Positions 8,342 to 16,091 of a stretch of DNA of 34,693 nucleotides are shown one piece after another. The notes under the pieces are model-generated. The model was not told the origin of the DNA and made no database searches. It saw only the letters and a list, made by a program, of their open reading frames with translations. Numbering within the stretch: the stretch's first letter is position 1; the number at the start of each line of letters is the position of its first letter. Source of the stretch: CAYVAP01 sp964521065 (lineage in GTDB: Bacteria > Bacteroidota > Bacteroidia > J057); assembly GCA_964521065.1 (NCBI GenBank), contig CAZFPQ010000045.1, positions 1 through 34,693 of the forward strand, read 5' to 3'. The translations under genes and the position numbers were made by a program.

Positions 8342-8820
8342 AGGAGGTTAAATACTACAAACTGGCCATTGTAGCATTGGTGATTCTCAACTTAGGGATG
8401 CTGACTTTTTTCTTTTTGACTAGGCCTAAGCTACCTCCACCATCGAAAGAAGGGGGAGAGATGCTGAGACAATCCGCCGTAAAGATCCTCGAACTAGACG
8501 AGGTTCAGACCCAACAATTCCTTGAATTGGCGGCTAAACACCATCGCCAAATGCAACAGATCAGCCATCGGCAAGGGAGCCTACTTGAACCCTACTTCGA
8601 ATCTTTGGTTCAGGCGACGGATGAAAGAGATACCCTCAATTTGGTCCGCCAGGTACAGGCGGCTGAAAAGCAAAAAATAGAAATGACTTACCGCCACCTT
8701 AGTGAGGTAAATGACCTACTTAGGCCAGATCAAAAGGACAATTTTGCTCCCTTTTTAAATCAATCATTGAGGGTCATTCTGTTAAAAGGAAGAAAAAGGC
8801 CCATACCACCGAAGGATTAG
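8338..8820 (+). CDS. Membrane-anchored Spy/CpxP-like (heavy-metal-resistance type) protein
   Basis: 160 residues. An N-terminal membrane anchor (about 7-28, LAIVALVILNLGMLTFFFL) is followed by an alpha-helical domain rich in Gln, His and charged residues. The pattern LDEVQTQQFLELAAKHHRQM ... LLRPDQKDNFAPFL is typical of the Spy/CpxP/CnrX-like helical hairpin, where 'L...Q...F' segments repeat. Such proteins act in the periplasm as chaperones or metal sensors that feed an ECF sigma/anti-sigma pair, as CnrX does with CnrY/CnrH. That fits its place right after the putative anti-sigma, with which it shares an ATGA overlap. The metal-sensing role is inferred. Confidence 0.78.
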   Translation: MKEVKYYKLAIVALVILNLGMLTFFFLTRPKLPPPSKEGGEMLRQSAVKILELDEVQTQQFLELAAKHHRQMQQISHRQGSLLEPYFESLVQATDERDTLNLVRQVQAAEKQKIEMTYRHLSEVNDLLRPDQKDNFAPFLNQSLRVILLKGRKRPIPPKD

Positions 8821-8859
8821 AGAAGTCTCACAGTCTAATTGAGAAATGATCATATCTCA

Positions 8860-9549
8860 ATGAGACTTGTCTGTCTATTCTGTATCACCATTTGGGGTAT
8901 ATTTTTCAGGGTCACGGCACAAACTGAATCTTTAGAGGTAGAGTTTGTGCCGCATTGGCAGGGTAGAGTCTTAGACTTTGGCCTTTCATACGATCCCAGC
9001 ATATCTCCGGGTTTCCATATAGAGACCCTTAAGTTCTATGTCTCAGCCGTTGAACTCTGGCGGAAAGGCAAAAAGGTATATTCAGAGGAAAAAAGCTATC
9101 ATTTGATCGAGGCCAGCACACCTGAAAAACGATCCTTTCGTCTCGATTTGCCAGCGGACCTCATCTTTGATGAGCTACAATTTTGCCTAGGCATCGATAG
9201 CCTTACCAATGTTCAGGGAGCTCAAGGAGGAGATTTAGACCCCAGATATGGCATGTACTGGACTTGGCAGAGCGGCTATATACACTTCAAGTTAGAAGGA
9301 ACTGCTGCCGAATGCCCTACCCCTAAACACCGGTTTACCTATCATTTGGGTGGATACCAAGCTCCTCATGCTGCCTACACCACACTTGCTCTTGATGTAC
9401 TGCCTCAAGCAGAAATTTCTATAGGCTTCGACTTAGGGCAGGTTTTTCAATCGATTGACCTGCCATCTACTTATCGGATCATGCGTCCTGGCCCACAGGC
9501 CGCAGAAATGATCCGCGATCTTTCCCTTTCCTTTAGTGTTCTACCATGA
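8860..9549 (+). CDS. mbnP: MbnP-family periplasmic copper-binding protein
   Basis: 229 residues from the ATG at 8860; a TTG seven codons earlier gives no better signal peptide. The signal peptide ends near FFRVTAQ (about 21). The body is a beta-sandwich with the MbnP features: an early 'LEVEFVP...' strand, LKFYVSAVEL, and the highly conserved GMYWTWQSGYIHFKLEG with two Trp residues. In the studied family a Trp is converted to kynurenine by the partner di-heme enzyme MbnH and the modified protein binds copper. Here the partner gene follows directly with an ATGA overlap, which strongly supports the pairing. There is no methanobactin gene nearby, so this is a stand-alone MbnP/MbnH pair. Confidence 0.85.
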   Translation: MRLVCLFCITIWGIFFRVTAQTESLEVEFVPHWQGRVLDFGLSYDPSISPGFHIETLKFYVSAVELWRKGKKVYSEEKSYHLIEASTPEKRSFRLDLPADLIFDELQFCLGIDSLTNVQGAQGGDLDPRYGMYWTWQSGYIHFKLEGTAAECPTPKHRFTYHLGGYQAPHAAYTTLALDVLPQAEISIGFDLGQVFQSIDLPSTYRIMRPGPQAAEMIRDLSLSFSVLP

Positions 9550-10634
9550 AAACTTATCGACATCTTCCTTTCTATGGGAAAAAGACGTTTTCTCGCCGAG
9601 CAGCAAGTATCCTTGAGGCTGTCTCAATCAAAGTACTTGGGGGTTTACTTGCTACGGGTCTGCTTGGTGGAGTTTTGATCTTTCCTCCTAGGCCCACCCA
9701 TTTTCCAGATCCGGTATATGACTTTTCTAAAAATCCTCCTAGCAGAGCAAAGATAGAACTCGGCAGAGCACTCTTTTACGACCCTGCCCTCTCCAGGGAC
9801 GGCACCATTTCCTGTGCCTCCTGCCATTCTCCCTACCATGCTTTTGCCCACACCGATCATCAGCTGAGTCACGGAATCGATGATTCGGTGGGTACGCGAA
9901 ACGCCCCTCCTCTCTTCAACCTCGCCTGGCACCAGCAGTTCATGTGGGACGGAGCGATCCATCACTTGGATATGCAGTCCTTGGCGCCACTTACTCATCC
10001 GGGGGAAATGGATGAAAACCTAGACCAAGTCCTGAATAGGCTACAAGGAGGCAGTCGCTATCCGAAGCTATTTTTCCAGGCCTTTGGAGATAGCACGCTA
10101 AGCGGAGAAAACTTCCTCAAAGCCTTAGCTCTGTTCGAAGCCAGTTTGGTTTCTGCAACCTCAAAGTACGACTCTGTGAAATGGGGGCAGGCCCAATTCA
10201 CCATACAGGAAGCCAAGGGCTATGCCCTTTTTCAACAACATTGCAATCAATGCCACACGGAGCCTCTGTTTATCAGTGACCAATACGCTAGCCATGGCCT
10301 TCCCCTCGATCCAGATCTGATGGACCTTGGGCGGATGAGCATTACAGGGTCGCCAAATGATCGCTTACAATTCAAAGTGCCCAGTCTTCGAAACCTGAGT
10401 TACACTTATCCCTACATGCACGATGGTCGCTTTGCGCGATTACAAGAAGTCATCGACCATTTTTCAAACCAAGTTTTAAGCCCTCAGGCCCCAGAAAACC
10501 AAGGATCGCCCCATCCAGGGCTGAGTTCCCGTGAGAAGACAGACCTCGTCGCCTTCATCCTCACCCTAGACGATCCGGCCTTTGTATTTGACACCAGTCA
10601 CCATTTTCCAAGGTATCTTCTCCTCTCACCATGA
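9546..10634 (+). CDS. mbnH: Di-heme cytochrome c peroxidase/MauG family protein, MbnH-type
   Basis: 362 residues. An N-terminal hydrophobic anchor (about 28-46) places it in the periplasm. There are two c-heme sites, CASCH at 90-94 and CNQCH at 233-237, the usual layout of the bacterial CcP/MauG superfamily, plus the conserved FMWDGA (about 132-137) and SLRNLSYTYPYMHDGRF (about 280-296). Its gene overlaps that of MbnP by four bases, so it is expected to oxidise a Trp of MbnP to kynurenine, as MbnH does. At the position where MauG-type enzymes usually carry the distal Tyr heme ligand (LQEVIDHF) it has Phe306 (alignment by eye). An ordinary peroxidase role is the alternative. Confidence 0.85.
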   Translation: MKTYRHLPFYGKKTFSRRAASILEAVSIKVLGGLLATGLLGGVLIFPPRPTHFPDPVYDFSKNPPSRAKIELGRALFYDPALSRDGTISCASCHSPYHAFAHTDHQLSHGIDDSVGTRNAPPLFNLAWHQQFMWDGAIHHLDMQSLAPLTHPGEMDENLDQVLNRLQGGSRYPKLFFQAFGDSTLSGENFLKALALFEASLVSATSKYDSVKWGQAQFTIQEAKGYALFQQHCNQCHTEPLFISDQYASHGLPLDPDLMDLGRMSITGSPNDRLQFKVPSLRNLSYTYPYMHDGRFARLQEVIDHFSNQVLSPQAPENQGSPHPGLSSREKTDLVAFILTLDDPAFVFDTSHHFPRYLLLSP

Positions 10635-10671
10635 GGACAGGTCCCTGCTAACCACCCTTAACTTAATTTCT

Positions 10672-12042
10672 ATGCAAAAAGTATTATGGACCGCTTTTCT
10701 CATGGCTTTGTTGCCAAGCGGTTTTGCCCAATTAAGTCCAGCTATTACTTCCTGGCTGCAAAACACCACAGAGACCGGAAGCTATTATATACAGGGTAAC
10801 TCTACCGCTATTGACAATGGGATCTTGTACAACTGCCAAAAGGTAGAGTACTCAGCAGATTTTGTCTATGTGACTACCAACGGCATTCCCGCCTACCCAA
10901 CTGGACCTTTCCTCGATGGAAATCCTTCACAAGCTACTAGTCAAAATGCCATATTCAAGCTCCCACTCGCTCCCCTTGAGAACACTGGCACCCCAATTTC
11001 AACCTTTGGAGGAAATATCGGCCTATTCATCAATGGGGTGGCACTCTTTGATTTTCGTGATGGAGTCGGCTGGGACCCTACTACCAATGAATTATGTGGC
11101 GGTCCCGGTAATCCTCGCTGTCCAGGAGGTCCTATGGCGGCAAGCGACTGGAACCGAGATGCCATTGTTGCTGAACGAGCAGGGTTTGACTGCTCTAAAG
11201 CACATCCTGCCATGGGCAACTACCATCATCACCAAAACCCTTCGGCCTTTAAGCTTGACCTGACAGTCCTATCGAATATTTGTGACCTGTACGATGCGGA
11301 TGGACTCTATGCCATTGACTCGACCAAGCACTCTCCCCTGATTGGATTTGCCTACGATGGATTTCCCATTTATGGAGCCTATGGGTACCGCAATGAAGAT
11401 GGTACCGGAGGCGTCACGCGCATCAAGTCAGGATATCAACTACGCGCCATTACCCAACGAAACACCCATGCTGATGGAAGCAATGTGGACCAAGGTCCAG
11501 ACGTGGGTACGGCTTATCCACTTGGCTATTTCAGAGAAGATTACGAGTGGATTGCCCACCCAGGCGACGAGGATTTTCTCGATGTCCACAATGGACGATT
11601 CTGTGTGACGCCTGAGTATCCCGGAGGCACCTATGCTTATTTTGCTACGGTAGATGAGAATTGGAATTCTAGCTACCCCTACGCCGTAGGCCCAACCTTT
11701 TATGGCATGGCCGAAAGCAGGGATGTTGCCAGCGTAGTTGAGCCCACCACCGTCTACCAAGCTACCACTTCCATAAGCGAAAAAGACTTTCAAGGGCTTA
11801 ACATCTCCATCTTTCCCAACCCAGCGTCTGATTTAATTGCCATACAGATCCATGACTTGATCCAAGAGGACTTTGACATTGAATTGGTAGACATGGCTGG
11901 TCGGGTAATCAAATCGGCTAAGATTGAGAAGGGAAGTACCATAGCCTACTTTGATACGCAAGCCACCTATGCGGGAACCTACTTGGTAAAAGTTGCCAGC
12001 CATGGACTGAGCTACACCAAAAAGATTGTAATCCAAAAGTAA
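10672..12042 (+). CDS. YHYH-domain protein with T9SS C-terminal sorting domain
   Basis: 456 residues from the ATG at 10672, which gives a clean signal peptide (MQKVLWTAFLMALLPSGFAQ). An in-frame start at 10582 lies inside the previous gene and was rejected. The YHYH domain (about 60-360) shows GNYHHHQNPSAFKLDL and IGFAYDGFPIYGAYGYRNED; the family's His cluster suggests metal binding but has no firmly established activity. Paired Cys (for example CGGPGNPRC) suit an exported protein. The last 75 residues, beginning ISIFPNPASDLIAIQI and ending YTKKIVIQK, are a type A T9SS sorting domain, so the protein is secreted or placed on the cell surface. It lies 37 bp after the MbnH-like gene and is the last gene of the operon. 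Confidence 0.87.
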   Translation: MQKVLWTAFLMALLPSGFAQLSPAITSWLQNTTETGSYYIQGNSTAIDNGILYNCQKVEYSADFVYVTTNGIPAYPTGPFLDGNPSQATSQNAIFKLPLAPLENTGTPISTFGGNIGLFINGVALFDFRDGVGWDPTTNELCGGPGNPRCPGGPMAASDWNRDAIVAERAGFDCSKAHPAMGNYHHHQNPSAFKLDLTVLSNICDLYDADGLYAIDSTKHSPLIGFAYDGFPIYGAYGYRNEDGTGGVTRIKSGYQLRAITQRNTHADGSNVDQGPDVGTAYPLGYFREDYEWIAHPGDEDFLDVHNGRFCVTPEYPGGTYAYFATVDENWNSSYPYAVGPTFYGMAESRDVASVVEPTTVYQATTSISEKDFQGLNISIFPNPASDLIAIQIHDLIQEDFDIELVDMAGRVIKSAKIEKGSTIAYFDTQATYAGTYLVKVASHGLSYTKKIVIQK

Positions 12043-12060
12043 AAGAGTGACTTAAACTTA

Positions 12061-12095
12061 AAGAACCAAATGAGGCATCTGCCCATTTGGTTCTT
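12061..12095. terminator. Bidirectional terminator between convergent YHYH and PL7 genes
   Basis: Perfect 12-bp arms, AAGAACCAAATG (12061-12072) and CATTTGGTTCTT (12084-12095), enclose a second small hairpin GGCA-TC-TGCC. The structure is nearly symmetric and lies between two genes transcribed towards each other (ends at 12042 and 12125), so it probably serves both. Confidence 0.85.
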
Positions 12096-12124
12096 CACTT
12101 AGTCCTCTAATAAAAATTAAAGTT

Positions 12125-14605
12125 TTATTGTCGAATGACCTTTTGACTCTGTAGCATTTGCCCTTGGGCATCCCGCCAATTAAGTAGGTAAATTCCTTTG
12201 GGCAGCGCCAACTGAATTTTCATGTTGCTCCCAGCTTGGATGCTTTTCTTTTCCCACAAGGTTTGCCCCATCAGGTTACTCAGCTGCAATTGGGTACCCT
12301 CAGGACTTTCTTCGGGAACAGATACATGTAAGTATTCATGGAAAGGATTGGGAAAAGAGACAAATTGCAAGGAGGGAGTGGAAGGGGCTGCCAGTCGATT
12401 GGAGCTGCCTGCACATAATACTTCAAACTCCTCCACAGAAGACCAGCTGCCACTATAACCCGAAGCTCCGGTAATCGTCAGTTTGACATAACGAACTGCT
12501 TGAGATGAAAAAGACCGATTGATTACGGAGCCACCAGAAGTATTGCCAGAAGCATCCACCAGGGTGCTAAAACCCGAGCTAGCTGAGCTGCTCGAGCCCT
12601 CTACGGTAAATTGATAGGCTCGGTCCTGATAGGGCATCAGGTTGATCTCATTTACTGAATACACGTCTCCCAAGTCAATGACCACGTCCTGTGGAAATCC
12701 ATTGGCAGACCAGCGATTGCCATCTGTTCCATCGTTTACGTTTGCCACTCCGTTGGAGGAGTTTTCCTGATCGCTATAGGAGGCGATGACAGCGTTTTCT
12801 GCCAGATTTGTGCCCTGAGAACAGTTGCTGGTAGACTGTGTGCTTACGGATACATTATCCAGACTGGCTGTACATAGGGTGCCATCGTTATGCGAGGTGG
12901 TAACCAGTCCCACATACACACTGGAGTTCATGGAAATGGTTACAGACCCCTGATTGGTCCAACTAGAGCCGTTGGTGGAGCGATAACTGGTAAAGGTATT
13001 GCCACTACGGACCATCCGAACCCAATATGGGGCCGACAGGCCGCTTGTCGTCGTATGTGCACTTCCTCCGTTTGTAGAGGTTCGACGCTGAAAAGATACT
13101 CCCCTTGCAGGGGTAACTATGTTCATTGCATGCTTAGATCCTCCTGTTAGGCTCTCACGGACCATTACGCCAGCTTTGGCCCAAGCGTTGGTATTTTCAA
13201 CGGAAGTAACCCGGGCGGTGATGCTTACATCTCCGCTAATCTGCTGGTAGACGAAATGGAATTCGTCGGCGCTGTTCCAGATGTCTGCGCCTGAACCTTC
13301 CAGGGTAAAGGTGCCGGAAGAGTAAGAAGCACTTCCCGCGGTAGCCACGCCGCCCACATCAGTATTGGACCATGGAGAAGGCAGGCCTCCACCACTGCCA
13401 CCAACGGTAAAGTCGGGCCCTTGTCCTGCACTGTAACTAGAAGCTACGGTATTGTCCAAGCACTTCATGCGCACCTGCCATTCGTAAGTGCTGCCACTCG
13501 ATAGGCCGGAAACACTATAGCTGGTCGTGTTTCGGATACTTCCAGAGGTAACCCAGGTTCCTCCCACAGGTCGATAGCGTACTTTATAGTGATCGGTGTT
13601 GGGTACGGCATCCCATGAAAAAGTAGCAGAAGTTCCGGAGGTGCTGACACTTCTGTTTGCAGGCACTGCAGCGACACAGTTAGCAGGAGGGTTAGCAGCC
13701 CCCATGGTCAGTTCACTGAACCTAACTTCGGCATAGGCAGTAGGGCTTTCTCCATTTCCAGAGCCGCTTTTCTCCTCCCAAATAGAAGATTGGGTATAGC
13801 ATCCGGCTTTAAAATATCCTTCATCATAGTCTGAAGAGTAACTGAGGGAATACTCTCCCCGGCTCCCGGATACATTCAGGTTGTCGAGTTCGACGGTGAT
13901 GCTTCCATTGTTTACATATAAGCGTGCCTGGATCACATCTCCCACAGTATAATCCATTACATCTGATAGCGTAGTATTTTCATTTCGTACGATATGTAGC
14001 AGTTGGCTATTATCTGCACGGTAGTCCAGGCGGAAGGTCTCTCCTGAGGTACTAGAAGTGCGTCCCTTGATTTGCAATACACACACTTCTTCTTTGAGGT
14101 CTGGTAGATGCATAATTCGAAAAGTCGCATTCAGTTCTTGCTCATCCTGAACATCCCAGTACCCATCGTAATCTGAAGGGCTAGAGCCATCTTCGCCCGA
14201 CTTAAGTATACGTTCCCGTAATTCGCACCGAGGGTAAGAATTCACACTAGTCAATGCTCCAGCACAATGGGCTTTGAAGACCACCTCATTGCCTGATACA
14301 TAGAAATAATTGGCGTATACCCCGGAAGGAACATATCCGGTCAAGCTGTTGACATTGGGATCATCATTGGGAATCTCGTAGGCTTCAATCTCAGGATTGC
14401 TGCGGTTGTTCCACGATACCCCTGTATAATCATTTCCATTGGCATCTACGGGATAGGTGATTTTGAAGTAGGATAAGTCTGGCAAAATAGTAGAAGGGGC
14501 TTGCCCCAAGCTTTCGCTTGGTCGCAAAAAAGACAGGGTCAAAGAAACGATTAAGAAACCTGAAGACAGGCTAAGTCGAGGGAAAATAATTGAAGTGGTT
14601 AACAT
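12125..14605 (-). CDS. Secreted multidomain PL7 alginate lyase (PL7-FN3-DUF1349-like-F5/8C-T9SS)
   Basis: 826 residues from the ATG at 14605, chosen because it gives a signal peptide (about 1-35); the longer frame from 14758 adds 51 residues before it. Domains in order: PL7 alginate-lyase domain (about 40-305), FN3 (about 310-405), a concanavalin-like DUF1349-type domain with WAKAGVMVRESL (about 410-590), an F5/8-type/CBM32-like domain (about 600-735) and a T9SS sorting domain from SFPNPFHEYLHVSV to the end. PL7 motifs are RCELR (126-130), QIK (178-180, where the family has QIH or QVH) and YFKAGCYTQ (264-272). It should be an extracellular endolyase that starts alginate breakdown. The GntR-type palindrome in its promoter ties it to the regulator at 604. 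The change of the catalytic-motif His to Lys makes activity and exact substrate uncertain. Confidence 0.88.
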   Translation of the reverse strand: MLTTSIIFPRLSLSSGFLIVSLTLSFLRPSESLGQAPSTILPDLSYFKITYPVDANGNDYTGVSWNNRSNPEIEAYEIPNDDPNVNSLTGYVPSGVYANYFYVSGNEVVFKAHCAGALTSVNSYPRCELRERILKSGEDGSSPSDYDGYWDVQDEQELNATFRIMHLPDLKEEVCVLQIKGRTSSTSGETFRLDYRADNSQLLHIVRNENTTLSDVMDYTVGDVIQARLYVNNGSITVELDNLNVSGSRGEYSLSYSSDYDEGYFKAGCYTQSSIWEEKSGSGNGESPTAYAEVRFSELTMGAANPPANCVAAVPANRSVSTSGTSATFSWDAVPNTDHYKVRYRPVGGTWVTSGSIRNTTSYSVSGLSSGSTYEWQVRMKCLDNTVASSYSAGQGPDFTVGGSGGGLPSPWSNTDVGGVATAGSASYSSGTFTLEGSGADIWNSADEFHFVYQQISGDVSITARVTSVENTNAWAKAGVMVRESLTGGSKHAMNIVTPARGVSFQRRTSTNGGSAHTTTSGLSAPYWVRMVRSGNTFTSYRSTNGSSWTNQGSVTISMNSSVYVGLVTTSHNDGTLCTASLDNVSVSTQSTSNCSQGTNLAENAVIASYSDQENSSNGVANVNDGTDGNRWSANGFPQDVVIDLGDVYSVNEINLMPYQDRAYQFTVEGSSSSASSGFSTLVDASGNTSGGSVINRSFSSQAVRYVKLTITGASGYSGSWSSVEEFEVLCAGSSNRLAAPSTPSLQFVSFPNPFHEYLHVSVPEESPEGTQLQLSNLMGQTLWEKKSIQAGSNMKIQLALPKGIYLLNWRDAQGQMLQSQKVIRQ

Positions 14606-15008
14606 GATGGAATGGTTGAAGTAGAACTTAGAATTGGATAATGCATGTAAAGAGTAGGTGGGCTGACCAAGCCAGCTCACAGTTCGCCATTTTTCCGACA
14701 AAAAATTAACACATACCTCTCCCATCACTATTGTCAAGACAGGTGACAAAGTGACCATAGGCTATGTCTTCCGGTTTGGGAACCGGCGGAAAAAGAGGTC
14801 TCAACCCCATCTGTGGCTTATTTAGGCCTACTGATGGAGGAAACATCATCACAAAAGGAATTCATACTCCCAATCCAATGATAGGAGCAGCCTCTTGTAA
14901 TCAGAATACCAGTCGCAGATGGATTTGACTAGTCCGCAAAAAGAGAAGGGAAGTAGATGCTCATGAGTGGAATAGTAGAATGTGTGGAACCTTTTTTGGA
15001 TAACCAAA
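14606..15008 (-). other. Long leader between the PL7 promoter and the PL7 start
   Basis: About 400 bp on the minus strand separate the predicted promoter/operator from the PL7 ATG. No gene was recognised. A hairpin, CCGGTT-TGGG-AACCGG (14771-14786), lies in it without a following U tract on the minus strand. The stretch could be a structured 5' leader or the scar of a lost gene. If the true start were the ATG at 14758, the leader would be about 250 nt. Confidence 0.45.
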
Positions 15009-15024
15009 AATTGGTTAACCAATT
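15009..15024. promoter_or_regulatory. GntR/FadR-type operator, second copy of the 16-bp palindrome
   Basis: AATTGGTTAACCAATT is identical in all 16 bases to the site at 552-567 before the regulator gene. It lies 9 nt downstream of a minus-strand -7-like box, the same spacing as at the regulator promoter, so it should overlap the transcription start of the PL7 transcript. Confidence 0.82.
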
Positions 15025-15033
15025 TTACTTTTC

Positions 15034-15064
15034 TCATTATACACATTCCTCCAGGAAATACAAA
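15034..15064 (-). promoter_or_regulatory. Promoter of the PL7 lyase transcript
   Basis: On the minus strand TTTG (15064-15061), then exactly 19 nt, then TATAATGA (15041-15034), then 9 nt, then the operator. The -33 box, the spacer and the distance to the palindrome equal those of the regulator promoter. The -7 box matches TAnnTTTG less well than the gntR one. Confidence 0.6.
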
Positions 15065-15335
15065 GCGATCAGAGCCATAATTACAAAAATATTTCCGATG
15101 GCGAATCTTTCCATAGTCAGGCTAGTTCGAGCACTCGCTCTAGTTCACCTCAACCACTTTTTAGCAAAAAAAAATTGACCGCTAGGGAAGGAATTGGGCT
15201 TTTGAATGGTCTAACTCTTAGACACCTACAAGAACTAAAAGCCATACCCATAAAAAGAAGATTAGACTACCCCTGCCTCCTGGCTAAAAGCATAAATAGT
15301 TAGTTGTTTGGATTAAACATCCAATTTGGTTGTCA

Positions 15336-15371
15336 TCATCCCGAGGTTTCTGCCTTGGGATGACTTTTTTT
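15336..15371 (+). terminator. Strong intrinsic terminator with no obvious plus-strand gene
   Basis: The stem TCATCCCGAGG (15336-15346) and CCTTGGGATGA (15353-15363), with one G-T pair and a TTTCTG loop, is followed by CTTTTTTTAA. It is a textbook plus-strand terminator, yet no plus-strand gene lies between it and 12042. A dyad TTGGAT-TAAAC-ATCCAA (15308-15324) lies just upstream. It may end a small RNA, a lost gene, or transcription entering the nudix gene. Confidence 0.7.
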
Positions 15372-15494
15372 AAGTGAAGAGCTTCGCATTTTGTCTTGGA
15401 ACATTCTCCTAGTAGAGAGTCCAATTTTCTCAGGTATTTCCATTTATCTTCATGGCCAAAGCACTTGACAGCCGACAACGAACCGATTTCATAC

Positions 15495-15974
15495 ATGACT
15501 GATTACATTGCAAAAATGCGCCAGAAAATTGGCCAAGACCTTTTCATACATCCCGCCGCACGAATCTTAATTGAAAATGAGTTAGGAGAAGTGTTGCTGG
15601 TACATAAACGAGACAGAGATAGCCTAGCCATACCCGCTGGTGCCCTGGAAGAGGGAGAGACCATTGAAGCGTGCATTCGGCGAGAAGTAAAGGAAGAAAC
15701 GGGGCTGATCGTAGGGAAGCTACAAGTGATTGGGATCATCACCAATCCTGAAAATGAAACGGTGAGATACCCAAACGGAGACCTGATTCAATACTTCACC
15801 ATTGAGTTTTTCTGTCAAGATTTTAGCGGGGAAATCAAGGTACATGACCAGGAAGAAATTGTCTCAGCAGCATTTTATCCCCCCAACTACTTGGATCTGA
15901 TCTTAGCCAATGAAAAGTCGGTGGTTCGCAGCTTGGCCCATTTCAGGGAAAAGGGAGTCTTGAGGCTTGATTAA
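15495..15974 (+). CDS. Nudix hydrolase
   Basis: 159 residues from the ATG at 15495, which begins MTDYIAKMRQKIGQDLFIHP; an in-frame ATG at 15396 adds 33 residues unlike the family and was rejected. The Nudix box fits G-x5-E-x7-RE-U-x-EE-x-G-U exactly, from GALEEGE through RREVKEETGL. Residues before it (LLVHKRDRDSLAIPAGALEEG) match nudix proteins of the ADP-ribose/(d)NTP clean-up type. The substrate cannot be read from the sequence. It stands alone on the plus strand, 117 bp before the EAD11-receiver gene. Confidence 0.9.
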   Translation: MTDYIAKMRQKIGQDLFIHPAARILIENELGEVLLVHKRDRDSLAIPAGALEEGETIEACIRREVKEETGLIVGKLQVIGIITNPENETVRYPNGDLIQYFTIEFFCQDFSGEIKVHDQEEIVSAAFYPPNYLDLILANEKSVVRSLAHFREKGVLRLD

Positions 15975-16091
15975 AAATCAAATGGTAAGAGGAATGCAGC
16001 TGAATGTTTCCAACCCGCGGCTCAGCTATTGCTTATACTTGGTTGCATGCGGAGAAATACATAGCTAGTTTGGATCATAAGCCAGTGATAA

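Noticed and set aside
14606..14758. N-terminal extension of the PL7 lyase frame
   Set aside because: The extra 51 residues precede a normal signal peptide starting at 14605 and resemble no domain.
14957..15178. 73-codon plus-strand frame considered as the gene for the terminator at 15336
   Set aside because: It crosses the PL7 operator and promoter, has low-complexity hydrophobic content and no family signal.
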